A DNA stretch of 23,572 nt from Chloroflexota bacterium (GCA_017881985.1 JADGQH010000010.1:1-23572), one strand, 5' to 3'. Shown: positions 15,036 to 22,486, numbered from the stretch's first letter. A program made the numbers and translations. Notes: generated by a model not told the origin, from the letters alone.

Positions 15036-16229
15036 GTGGACCTCCCCGTCAACCTCGTCGATCTGGCGATCGTCTTGATCGCCGTCGTCGCCGCGGTGCT
15101 CGGCTGGCGGTCGGGCGCCATCCCGCAGGTCCTCGGGCTGGCGGGCGCGGCGGTGGGAATCGCTGCCGTCGTGCTCCTGGTACCGGCCGCCGCGAGCGCG
15201 CTCGACCGCTTCGACGCCCCGATCCGTGCCTTCCTCGCCTTCGGTGGCGCGTTCCTCGTCGTTGCCGTTGCCGAGGCGATCGGCTCGACGCTCGGTGCCG
15301 GGCTGCGGGATCGGCTCGGACGCGGCGTCGCCAATCGGCTCGACGCCGTGATGGGCGCCGTCTTCGGCGTCGCGCAGGCGCTCGTCCTCGCCTGGCTCAT
15401 CGGCGGGCTGCTCGCGACCGGCCCGTTCCCGTCGCTCGCCCGCGAGTCCCAGCGGAGCGTCGCCGTGCGGGCGCTCCTGGGCGTCCTCCCGCCGCCTTCG
15501 GAGGTGGCCGGCGAGCTGGGGGGCCTCATCGACGCGTCAGGACTGCCGCAGGTGTTCACCGGCCTGGAGCCCCAGCCCGCACCGGCCGTCCCCGTGCCCG
15601 GCCTGGCGACCGCCGAGCAGATCGCGGCGCCGGCCCGCGAGAGCGTCGTCCGCGTGGACGCGCAGGCATGCGGCCAGATCCTGACCGGGACCGGATTCGC
15701 CGTTGCGCCGAACTTCGTGGTGACGAACGCCCACGTCGTAGCGGGCGCCTCGAGCGTGGCGGTGACCTCGGACGTGACGGGCCATCGTGGTCGCGGGGTC
15801 GTCGTGCTCTTCGATCCCGAGCTCGACCTCGCGCTCGTCAGGACCCCCGACCTCGTCTTCCGACCGCTCGTGCTCGCCGGATCCGCCCCCGGACGCGGAA
15901 CCGTCGGGGCGGCGCTCGGACATCCGAACGGCGGCGCCCTGACCGTGATCCCGGCGGCCGTGTCGGCCGAGATCCGCGCCCGCGGCCGGGACCTGTATGC
16001 CACCCACATCGTGATCCGCGACATCCTGGAGCTGCGCGCGCCGGTCGAGCCGGGCGACAGCGGCGGGCCGCTCGTGCTGGCGGACGGGACGGTGGGCGGC
16101 GTCGTTTTCGCCGAGTCGCGGACCGACGCGGGGGTCGGCTACGCGCTCGACCCGCTCGCGGTCGCCGACCGCGTCAACCCGCTGCTGGGCCGGACGGCCG
16201 CCGTGGACACCGGGGCCTGCCTGCGCTGA
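15036..16229 (+). CDS. MarP-like membrane serine protease (CvpA domain plus trypsin-like domain)
   Basis: Predicted membrane-anchored protease with an extracytoplasmic catalytic domain. It has 397 residues. Four membrane segments (about 7-24, 31-50, 63-84, 104-127) form a CvpA/colicin V production domain. The trypsin-like domain has H233 in VVTNAHVVAGAS, D264 in DPELDLALVRT and S342 in EPGDSGGPLV. Two cysteines, C212 (just before the protease fold) and C395 (three residues from the end), match in place the regulatory disulfide known for Mycobacterium tuberculosis MarP (Rv3671c), as I recall its numbering and its role in acid resistance. GTG at 15036 is the first plausible start and is preceded by a CACAAT box. 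It is divergent from eda, and ilvD follows 118 bases downstream under its own -10 candidate. Confidence 0.9.
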   Translation: MDLPVNLVDLAIVLIAVVAAVLGWRSGAIPQVLGLAGAAVGIAAVVLLVPAAASALDRFDAPIRAFLAFGGAFLVVAVAEAIGSTLGAGLRDRLGRGVANRLDAVMGAVFGVAQALVLAWLIGGLLATGPFPSLARESQRSVAVRALLGVLPPPSEVAGELGGLIDASGLPQVFTGLEPQPAPAVPVPGLATAEQIAAPARESVVRVDAQACGQILTGTGFAVAPNFVVTNAHVVAGASSVAVTSDVTGHRGRGVVVLFDPELDLALVRTPDLVFRPLVLAGSAPGRGTVGAALGHPNGGALTVIPAAVSAEIRARGRDLYATHIVIRDILELRAPVEPGDSGGPLVLADGTVGGVVFAESRTDAGVGYALDPLAVADRVNPLLGRTAAVDTGACLR

Positions 16230-16274
16230 CGCGCGCACGAACTGGGGCACCCCGGCCGCCGCCCCGCTGCGCCG

Positions 16275-16280
16275 TACACT
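16275..16280 (+). promoter_or_regulatory. Possible -10 of ilvD
   Basis: TACACT, 67 bases before the ilvD ATG, in the 118-bp gap after the MarP-like gene. No -35 consensus is visible. A dyad follows immediately. Confidence 0.35.
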
Positions 16281-16281
16281 T

Positions 16282-16307
16282 CGCGACGCCACGTCAGCTT
16301 CGTCGCG
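16282..16307. promoter_or_regulatory. Inverted repeat in the ilvD leader
   Basis: CGCGACG (16282-16288) and CGTCGCG (16301-16307) are exact reverse complements separated by 12 bases. It begins two bases after the -10 candidate, so it could be an operator overlapping the RNA start or a 5' hairpin. No leader peptide or U-tract accompanies it. Confidence 0.35.
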
Positions 16308-16347
16308 TCACGACCCGATCACCAGACACCAGCCGCGAGGACACTCG

Positions 16348-18087
16348 ATGACCGACCGCGCCGTCCACCCGTACAACCTGCCGAGCGACCCGGCCAAGCG
16401 TCACAGCGCCGCGCTGACCGACGGGCCGGACCGCGCTGCGGCACGCGCCATGCTCAAGGCGATCGGGTTCACCGACCAGGACCTGGCCCGGCCGCTGATC
16501 GGCGTCGCCACGACGTGGATCGAGACGATGCCCTGCAACTTCAACCAGCGCCGCCTCGCGGAGTTCGTCAAGGAGGGGATCCGGGCCGCCGGCGGGACGC
16601 CCATGGAGTTCAACACGATCGCGGTCAGCGACGGCGTCTCGATGGGCACGGACGGGATGAAGGCGTCGCTGATCAGCCGCGAGGTGATCGCCGACTCGAT
16701 CGAGCTGGTGGCCCGCGGCCACCTGTTCGACGGGATGGTCTGCCTCGTCGGGTGCGACAAGACGATCCCCGGGGCCGCGATGGCGCTCGTCCGCCTCGAC
16801 CGGCCGGGCCTGGTCCTCTACAACGGAACGATCTACCCGGGCACCTACAAGGGCAGGAACGCCGACATCGTGACCGTCTTCGAGGCGATCGGCGCATACC
16901 GGGCGGGCACGATCTCCCTCGACGAGCTGTACGAGATCGAGAGCGCGTCCTGCCCGGGCGCGGGCGCCTGCGGCGGCCAGTACACCGCGAACACGATGAG
17001 CATGGTGATGGAGTTCATCGGGCTCTCGCCGGCCGGCCTCAACGGCATCCCGGCCGAGGATCCCGCGAAGGACGCGGCCGCCCGCCGCTGCGGTGAGCTG
17101 GTCATGGACCTGGTCCGCCGCGACGTCCGGCCCTCGTCCATCCTCGACCGGCACGCCCTCGAGAACGGCATCTCGGCGGTGGCGGCCACGGGCGGCTCGA
17201 CGAACGGCGTCCTGCACCTGCTCGCGATCGCGCGGGAGGCCGGAATCCCGCTCGAGATCGACGACTTTGGGACGATCGCCGACCGGACGCCGATCGTGGC
17301 CGACCTGAAGCCCGGCGGGCGCTTTTCGGCCTCCGAGATGTACGACGCCGGCGGCGTGGCGCTGGTCATGCGCGAGCTGCTCTCCCGCGATCTGCTCCAC
17401 GGCGACGCCCCCACCATCGACGGCCGGACGATCGCCGAGATCGGTGCCGCGGCCAGGGAGACCCCCGGGCAGCAGGTCGTCGTGCCGATCGCGACGCCGA
17501 TCAAGCCGATCGGTGGGCTCACGATCCTCCACGGCTCGCTTGCCCCGGACGGCTGCGTCATCAAGCTGGCCGGTCACGAGCGGCGGTTCCAGCGCGGCCC
17601 GGCCCGCGTCTTCGACTCCGAGACGGCCTGCTTCGCGGCGGTCAAGGCCGGCACGATCCGGCCCGGCGACGTCATCGTGATCCGCTACGAGGGTCCGGTC
17701 GGCGGGCCCGGGATGCAGGAGATGCTGAGCGTCACGGCCGCGCTCGTCGGCGAGGGCCTGGGCGACCAGGTGGCGCTTCTCACCGACGGTCGGTTCTCCG
17801 GTGGAACACATGGGCTGATGGTCGGCCACGTCGCGCCGGAAGCCGCTCTCGGCGGACCGATCGCGCTCGTCCGGGAGGGAGACGAGATCGAGATCGACGT
17901 CGATCGCAAGGCGATGGACCTGCTGGTCGAGCCGGCCGAGCTGGCCGCCCGGCGCGCGGCGTGGTCGCCGCCTCCCCCGCCCTACCGCGGCGGCGTGATG
18001 GCGAAGTACGCGGCGCTCGTCTCGTCCGCGTCGGACGGCGCGATCACCACCGGCGCACGGTTGCAGGCGAGCCTCCCGAACGCGTGA
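16348..18087 (+). CDS. ilvD: Dihydroxy-acid dehydratase
   Basis: Dehydrates 2,3-dihydroxyisovalerate and its methyl homologue, the penultimate step for valine and isoleucine. It has 579 residues. Likely iron-sulfur ligands are C63 (MPCNFN), C136 (VGCDKTIPG) and C208 (GAGACGGQYTANTMSM); the catalytic serine lies in VSSASDGAIT (559-566). The blocks TPMEFNTIAVSDGVSMGTDGMKASL and REVIADSIELVARGH are specific to DHAD within the IlvD/Edd family, which argues against a sugar-acid dehydratase. ATG at 16348 has GAGGA upstream with good spacing. The other pathway genes are 5-15 kb away on other transcripts, so it must be co-regulated separately. Confidence 0.96.
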   Translation: MTDRAVHPYNLPSDPAKRHSAALTDGPDRAAARAMLKAIGFTDQDLARPLIGVATTWIETMPCNFNQRRLAEFVKEGIRAAGGTPMEFNTIAVSDGVSMGTDGMKASLISREVIADSIELVARGHLFDGMVCLVGCDKTIPGAAMALVRLDRPGLVLYNGTIYPGTYKGRNADIVTVFEAIGAYRAGTISLDELYEIESASCPGAGACGGQYTANTMSMVMEFIGLSPAGLNGIPAEDPAKDAAARRCGELVMDLVRRDVRPSSILDRHALENGISAVAATGGSTNGVLHLLAIAREAGIPLEIDDFGTIADRTPIVADLKPGGRFSASEMYDAGGVALVMRELLSRDLLHGDAPTIDGRTIAEIGAAARETPGQQVVVPIATPIKPIGGLTILHGSLAPDGCVIKLAGHERRFQRGPARVFDSETACFAAVKAGTIRPGDVIVIRYEGPVGGPGMQEMLSVTAALVGEGLGDQVALLTDGRFSGGTHGLMVGHVAPEAALGGPIALVREGDEIEIDVDRKAMDLLVEPAELAARRAAWSPPPPPYRGGVMAKYAALVSSASDGAITTGARLQASLPNA

Positions 18088-18109
18088 TGCCTGACCGCGA
18101 GCAGCGAGC

Positions 18110-19054
18110 GTGACGATGCCGACACGCAGCGTGCCGACGCGCCCTGCGCCATCGTCGCGGCGCCCCGGGCTGGTCGGCTTCCGGATCGCCGCGACCGGCG
18201 CGGCGGGCACCGACTGGACCCGGCTCGACGAGACGTGGGCGCTCGCCGGCGAGATCGACGCCTTCGACGCGGGCTGGATGAGCGACCACCTCTCGGACGC
18301 CAGCCAGCCACGCGGCGGCCCCGCGCTCGAGTCGCTGACCACCGCGGCCGCGCTCGCCCACCGCGTGCCTGGCAAGTGGATCGGCATCGCCGTCCTCGCC
18401 AACACGTTCCGCCACCCGGCGATCGTGGCGAAGGCCGCGACCGTGCTGGACCACGCGACGGGCGGGCGGTTCATCGTCGGCATCGGCGCCGGCTGGCACG
18501 AGGGCGAGCACGACGCGTTCGGCATCCCGCTCCCGCCGATCGCGGAGCGCTTCGATCGCTACGAGAGTGCCGTCCGGACGATCGCCGCGCTGTTCTCGGA
18601 CGCGGCACGGACCGCCCCCGGCGTGCGCGTCGACGATCCGACCTACCCGCTGCACGGGGCCACGAACGAGCCGCCACCCTTGCGGCCGGGTGGCCCGCCG
18701 ATCTGGCTCGGCGGCCAGCGGCGGCGGGGCATCGCGCTCGCCGTCCGGTACGCGGACGGCTGGCCGATGCCCGGCAACCGGCCGGGCGACGTTGCCTACT
18801 TCGCCGAGAAGCGCGACGAGATCCGGCGCGCCCTTTCGGCGGCGGGCCGCGATCCCGACGACTTCGCGTTCGCGGCCCAGCTGAGCTGCGGGACCACGAC
18901 CGCCGATCGCGCGGAGGCCCTTGCCGTCGCCCGGCGCTTCGTCCGGGCGGGAGCCAACCACGTGATCCTCGGACTCCCCGCGACCGTGGCTCCCGGCGGG
19001 CTGGCCGCCGTCGCAGACGAGATCGCGGAACCGCTCCGCGAGGGGCTCGGCTGA
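18110..19054 (+). CDS. LLM-class (probably F420-dependent) oxidoreductase
   Basis: Luciferase-like TIM-barrel flavin/F420 oxidoreductase; the substrate is unknown. It has 314 residues. Family marks: AFDAGWMSDHLSD near the N-terminus, GPALESLTTAAALAHRVPGKWIGIAVLANTFRHPAIVAKAATVLDHATGGR (read in shorter blocks), FIVGIGAGWHEGEHDAFGI, PPIWLGGQRRRGIALAVRYADGWPM and the ARRFVRAGANHVIL end. The GIGAGWHEGEHDAFGIP motif and the RHP...AK stretch fit the F420-dependent branch rather than FMN monooxygenases. It starts 22 bases after ilvD and is probably co-transcribed. GTG 18110 and ATG 18116 are both possible starts; neither has a clear Shine-Dalgarno sequence. Confidence 0.85.
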   Translation: MTMPTRSVPTRPAPSSRRPGLVGFRIAATGAAGTDWTRLDETWALAGEIDAFDAGWMSDHLSDASQPRGGPALESLTTAAALAHRVPGKWIGIAVLANTFRHPAIVAKAATVLDHATGGRFIVGIGAGWHEGEHDAFGIPLPPIAERFDRYESAVRTIAALFSDAARTAPGVRVDDPTYPLHGATNEPPPLRPGGPPIWLGGQRRRGIALAVRYADGWPMPGNRPGDVAYFAEKRDEIRRALSAAGRDPDDFAFAAQLSCGTTTADRAEALAVARRFVRAGANHVILGLPATVAPGGLAAVADEIAEPLREGLG

Positions 19055-19091
19055 TCCCGCAACCCCGGAAGCGGGCCGGACCGCGGCGGGG

Positions 19092-19097
19092 CATCAT
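19092..19097 (+). promoter_or_regulatory. -10 box of a leaderless promoter for the small membrane protein
   Basis: CATCAT, then six bases, then GTG 19104. This is the same arrangement as at 14041 (minus) and 15024 (plus). Confidence 0.4.
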
Positions 19098-19103
19098 GGC
19101 GTC

Positions 19104-19418
19104 GTGACCGACGAGATCCACCTGCCCGGCCCCGAAACAGCGTCCGCGGCCGCCCCGGCCGCCGCGCCCGCCGTTGCCTCTGCGGCCGCCCCGGCCGCCG
19201 CCGACCCGGGAGCGATCTACACCGCGCCGGATCGACCCCGCGGCCTCGACGCCTACTTCGCGCCGGGTGGCGAGGACGAGGCGACCGACGAGCGGCGGGC
19301 CGACGAGCGACGCAACCTCCGGCTCCTCTTCCTGATGGTCGCGGCGCTCGTCGTGATCCCAACGCTGCTGACCATCGCAGCCCTGGCCCAGGAGCTGGTC
19401 ACCCGCCGCGGCGGCTGA
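19104..19418 (+). CDS. Small Ala/Pro-rich single-pass membrane protein, unknown
   Basis: It has 104 residues and I recognise no family. Residues 13-33 are almost only Ala, Pro, Ser and Val, followed by a charged stretch (RPRGLDAYFAPGGEDE, then DERRADERR) and one membrane segment at about 72-94 with a short basic tail (RRGG). The absence of a signal peptide and the basic residues on both sides give no clear topology. Its coding status is supported by third-position GC, the start placement after a CATCAT box, and the tight 7-bp convergent gap to marR. A 20-bp direct repeat lies in its Ala-rich part. Confidence 0.65.
   Translation: MTDEIHLPGPETASAAAPAAAPAVASAAAPAAADPGAIYTAPDRPRGLDAYFAPGGEDEATDERRADERRNLRLLFLMVAALVVIPTLLTIAALAQELVTRRGG
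19146..19201 (+). repeat. 20-bp direct repeat in the Ala-rich segment
   Basis: The same 20 bases, starting GCGGCCGCC, occur at 19146-19165 and 19182-19201, a period of 36 bases or 12 codons. It encodes the repeated AAAPAAA blocks and may have arisen by slippage or a small duplication. Confidence 0.7.
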
Positions 19419-19425
19419 GCCCTGG

Positions 19426-20007
19426 CTACTCCGGCCGCTGCTTGATGAGCCGCCCGCGGCGGGAGACCGCCCGGGTCGCGAGCGCTGCCACGCCCATGGC
19501 CACGATCGCCCGCTCGTTGGCGGGCAACGGCCGAACCACGGCGAGGAACTGGTCCGCGCGCGATCGGTCGATGACGGCGAGGAGCGCGCGTCCGCGCTCC
19601 GTGAGCCAGACAGAGCGCATCCGCCGGTCGTCGAGCTCTGCGCGGCGTTCGAGGAGGCGCCGGCGCTCCAGGCCGTCGACCAGACGCGACGTGGCCGACG
19701 GCGATCGGTTGAGGGTGTCGGCCAGGTCGACGATCGTCGTGGTGCCACCGTCCGCGAGCGCGTAGAGCGCGGCGAGCTGCGTGAAGCCGAGGCGGACCTC
19801 GCCGAGCTGCGCCGCGAACCCGATCACGAGCTCGCGCCAGAGTGCCTTGCCGAAGGCCACCCGATCGGACAGCTCACGTGGGTTCTGGATCCGGTTCCGC
19901 GCGGCCGCGACCGGGGCGAGCAGGACGTCGTCGGCCATGGCCTCCAGGCTGGCGGTCGAGACGCGGGCGTGGCCGCCCGGGCGGCGGGGTCGCGGCGTGT
20001 TCGGCAT
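19426..20007 (-). CDS. MarR-family transcriptional regulator
   Basis: Winged-helix regulator of 193 residues. After a basic, disordered-looking N-terminus (1-25), helices with FGKALWRELVIGFAAQLGE and FTQLAALYALADGG precede the DNA-binding part: TIVDLADTLNRSPSATSRLVDGLERRRLLERR (recognition helix about 102-113) and the wing ELDDRRMRSVWLTERGRALL. No cysteine is seen, so a redox switch is unlikely; the ligand is unknown. ATG at 20007 lies 8 bases after a TAGGCT -10 box, so the message is nearly leaderless; ATG 19938 is an alternative. It is divergent from fabD, and a palindrome overlaps its -35, which suggests autoregulation and possibly control of the fab genes, as FabT (also MarR-family) does in streptococci. 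Confidence 0.9.
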   Translation of the reverse strand: MPNTPRPRRPGGHARVSTASLEAMADDVLLAPVAAARNRIQNPRELSDRVAFGKALWRELVIGFAAQLGEVRLGFTQLAALYALADGGTTTIVDLADTLNRSPSATSRLVDGLERRRLLERRAELDDRRMRSVWLTERGRALLAVIDRSRADQFLAVVRPLPANERAIVAMGVAALATRAVSRRGRLIKQRPE

Positions 20008-20015
20008 CGTGTGCG

Positions 20016-20044
20016 AGCCTAGCCCGACGAGACGATGGGTGCAA
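20016..20044 (-). promoter_or_regulatory. marR promoter
   Basis: TTGCAC (20044-20039) and TAGGCT (20021-20016) with 17 bases between them on the minus strand. The RNA would begin at or one to two bases before ATG 20007. The -35 is one arm of the palindrome at 20039-20052. Confidence 0.65.
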
Positions 20045-20052
20045 CGTTGCAC
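20039..20052. promoter_or_regulatory. Palindromic operator candidate for the MarR regulator
   Basis: GTGCAACGTTGCAC is a perfect 14-bp palindrome in the marR-fabD divergent region (20008-20169). It covers the marR -35, where a bound repressor would block transcription. A related half-site follows on the plus strand: GTTGCACGCGA (20046-20056) recurs as GTCGCACGCAA (20066-20076) 20 bases on, on the same face of the helix. Confidence 0.6.
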
Positions 20053-20083
20053 GCGATTTGCCCGCGTCGCACGCAAGCGGGAG

Positions 20084-20089
20084 TACGCT
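20084..20089 (+). promoter_or_regulatory. Possible -10 of fabD
   Basis: TACGCT, 80 bases before the fabD ATG and 31 bases after the palindrome. No good -35 is present at 16-18 bases, where the second half-site (20066-20076) lies. Confidence 0.35.
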
Positions 20090-20169
20090 CGTGCTCAATC
20101 TCATCCCGGCGAGCTGCCCATGCCCGCCATTCCCGCTGCCGGCGCACGTCGGCATGCTCGAGGAGGTCG

Positions 20170-21135
20170 ATGTCCTCGCTCGCGTTCGTGTTCCCCGGCC
20201 AGGGGTCGCAGGCCGTCGGCATGGGCCGTGCGCTCGCCCAGGCGTCTGCCGCGGCCGCCGCCGTGTTCGCGGAGGCGGATGCGGCCCTCGGTGAGCCGCT
20301 GAGCCGCCTCGCCTGGACCGGCCCGGCGGATGAGCTCGACCTGACCGTCAATGCCCAGCCGGCGCTCCTGGCCGCCTCGATCGCGTTCCTCCGCGCCCTC
20401 GAGGAGCGGCGCGAGGCGGGCGGCCGCCCACCGCTGGCGCCGGCGTTCGCCGCCGGCCACTCGATGGGCCAGTACAGCGCGCTCGTGGCGTCCGGCGTCG
20501 TGTCGCTGCCCGACGGGATGCGCCTGGTCCGCGAGCGCGGGCGTCTCATGCAGGCGTCGGGCGAGGGCAGCCCGGGCGCGATGGCCGCGATCATCGGCCT
20601 GCCGGACGAGCGCCTGCCCGAGCTGATCGCAGTCGGCGCCGCCCACGGGACGTTCGGCGTGGCGAACCGGAACTCGCCCGGCCAGGTCGTCGTGTCCGGC
20701 GTCCGCCCCGCGGTCGAGGCCGCCGCGGCCGCGGCCAAGGGACTCGGAGCCAAGCGTGCCGTCGTGCTGCCGGTCAGCGTCGCGGCCCACTCGCCGCTCA
20801 TGGTCGAGGCAGCCGCAGGGATGCGCGCCGCCCTCGCCGGTGTCGAGTTTCACGCGCCGGCTGTCCCGCTCCTCGCGAATGCCGACGCCCGGCCGCTCAC
20901 CACGGCCGACGCCTGCCGCACGGAGCTGGTCGACCACCTCACCACCGGCGTCGACTGGATCGCAGCCGTCACGGCCATGCGGTCCGCCGGCGTCGATCGG
21001 TTCGTCGAGGTCGGCCCGGGGCGCGTGCTCTCGGGGCTTATCCGCCGGATCACGCCGGAGGCGGAGACCATCCCGCTCGACGATCCGGGCGCCCCTGGCG
21101 GCCTGACCGATCCTGACGCCGTCCCGGTCGCCTGA
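20170..21135 (+). CDS. fabD: Malonyl-CoA:ACP transacylase
   Basis: Moves malonyl groups from CoA to acyl carrier protein for fatty-acid elongation. It has 321 residues. FVFPGQGSQAVGMGRAL starts the protein; the nucleophile is S98 in AGHSMGQYSALVASGVV; H207 in VAAHSPLM is the partner; FVEVGPGRVLSGLIRR closes the fold. ATG at 20170 follows AGGAGG (20161-20166) closely; upstream in-frame codons do not resemble the family. A short Pro-rich tail ends the protein. fabF follows after 68 bases, which contain no acyl carrier protein gene. Confidence 0.96.
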   Translation: MSSLAFVFPGQGSQAVGMGRALAQASAAAAAVFAEADAALGEPLSRLAWTGPADELDLTVNAQPALLAASIAFLRALEERREAGGRPPLAPAFAAGHSMGQYSALVASGVVSLPDGMRLVRERGRLMQASGEGSPGAMAAIIGLPDERLPELIAVGAAHGTFGVANRNSPGQVVVSGVRPAVEAAAAAAKGLGAKRAVVLPVSVAAHSPLMVEAAAGMRAALAGVEFHAPAVPLLANADARPLTTADACRTELVDHLTTGVDWIAAVTAMRSAGVDRFVEVGPGRVLSGLIRRITPEAETIPLDDPGAPGGLTDPDAVPVA

Positions 21136-21203
21136 CCGGGCGCCATCCATCATCACCCAACCTGGAACCCGCGCTCGAACCACCCGGAGGACCTCCCAGC
21201 ACC

Positions 21204-22466
21204 GTGCGAAAGCCCGATTACACACGCCGCGTCGCCGTCACCGGCCTCGGCATCGTCAGCCCCATCGGATCGGAGGTCGACACCGTCTGGGAGCATCTCG
21301 TGGACGGCGTCAGCGGCCTCGGCCACATCACCTACTGGGATCCGTCGCCGTACGAATGCCAGGTCTCGGGCGAGGTGCCGGACTTCGATCCGGCCGCCTG
21401 GATGAACTTCAAGGAGGTCCGCCGGACCGACCGGAACGTGGTCCTCGGCGTTGCCGCGGCGAAGAAGGCCCTCGCCCACAGCGGCCTCGAGGTCACCGAC
21501 GCCAACCGGGACGAGATCGGCGTCCTCTTCGGCTCGGGCGGCGGCGGCTCCCGACTCCTCATGGAGAACCGGCAGGTCTGGGAATCGAAGGGCGCCCGCG
21601 CCGTCAGCCCGTTCTACATCGCGAACATGCTGCCCGACACGGCGTCGGGCCAGATCGCGATCGAGACCGGGATTCGCGGCCCGAACATGTGCATCGTGAC
21701 GGCCTGCTCCACGGGCACGCACAACATCGGCGAGGCTGCCGAGCTGATCCGGCGCGGCGACGTCGTCGCGGCCCTCGCCGGCTCCACGGAGAGCCCGCTC
21801 CACGAGCTGATCCACATCGGATTCTCGAACATGCGCGGGATGGGGACGCCGCGGCCCGGCGAGCCCGAGCAGACGATCTCGCGACCCTTCGACGCCACCC
21901 GCAACGGCTTCGTCCTCGGCGAAGGCGCCGGCGCCGTGATCCTCGAGGACCTCGAGCTCGCACGGGCACGCGGCGCGACCATCTACGCCGAGGTGGTCGG
22001 GTTCGGGTCGGCAGCCGACGCGTGGGACCTGATCCAGCCCGTGGAGAAGGGCGATGGCGTGCGGCGGGCGCTGCTGCAGGCGCTCGAGCGCCACGACGTG
22101 AAGGCCGAGTGGATCGACATGATCAACCCGCACGGGACCTCGACGCCGCTCGGCGACCTCCGCGAGGCCGAAGCGTTCTGGGCCGTCTTCGGCGAACGGA
22201 CGCCGGAGATCCCGATCAGCGCCACGAAATCGCTGACCGGCCACCTGATGGGCGCCGCGGGCGCCGTCGAGGCGATCTTCACGGTCCTCTCGGTCCACAA
22301 CCAGGCCGTGCCGGGCGTGCCAACGTTCCGCGACCCCGACCCGGCGATCAACCTCAACGTCCCCCGGGAGACCATCCGCCGCGAGATCCGCTACGCGATC
22401 TCCGACAACGTCGGCCTCGGCGGGCACAACGGCGCGGTGATCTTCAAGCACTACGAAGGGGACTGA
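21204..22466 (+). CDS. fabF: 3-oxoacyl-ACP synthase II type (first of two)
   Basis: Elongating condensing enzyme of type II fatty-acid synthesis. It has 420 residues. The catalytic triad is C168 in VTACSTGTHNIGEA, H310 in NPHGTSTPLGD and H347 in ATKSLTGHLMGAAGA, with K342 also conserved. The usual C-terminal NSFGFGG gate reads DNVGLGGHNG (401-410), so both gating Phe positions are replaced, by V403 and L405. GTG at 21204 has GGAGGA (21186-21191) 12 bases upstream, a long spacing, but homology starts within a few codons. Probably co-transcribed with fabD. Confidence 0.94.
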   Translation: MRKPDYTRRVAVTGLGIVSPIGSEVDTVWEHLVDGVSGLGHITYWDPSPYECQVSGEVPDFDPAAWMNFKEVRRTDRNVVLGVAAAKKALAHSGLEVTDANRDEIGVLFGSGGGGSRLLMENRQVWESKGARAVSPFYIANMLPDTASGQIAIETGIRGPNMCIVTACSTGTHNIGEAAELIRRGDVVAALAGSTESPLHELIHIGFSNMRGMGTPRPGEPEQTISRPFDATRNGFVLGEGAGAVILEDLELARARGATIYAEVVGFGSAADAWDLIQPVEKGDGVRRALLQALERHDVKAEWIDMINPHGTSTPLGDLREAEAFWAVFGERTPEIPISATKSLTGHLMGAAGAVEAIFTVLSVHNQAVPGVPTFRDPDPAINLNVPRETIRREIRYAISDNVGLGGHNGAVIFKHYEGD

Positions 22467-22480
22467 CCCGGCCTCGGGGC

Positions 22481-22486
22481 TACAAT
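22481..22486 (+). promoter_or_regulatory. Possible -10 of the second fabF
   Basis: TACAAT, one base from the TATAAT consensus, in the 117-bp gap between the two ketosynthase genes. No matching -35 is visible. It would let the second gene be transcribed apart from fabD and the first fabF. Confidence 0.4.

Noticed and set aside
14234..18087. eda plus an Edd-like dehydratase as an Entner-Doudoroff pair
   Set aside because: The dehydratase at 16348 has the specific DHAD blocks (EFNTIAVSDG, GTDGMKASL, GCDKTIPG), so it is IlvD; the genes are on opposite strands with the protease gene between them.
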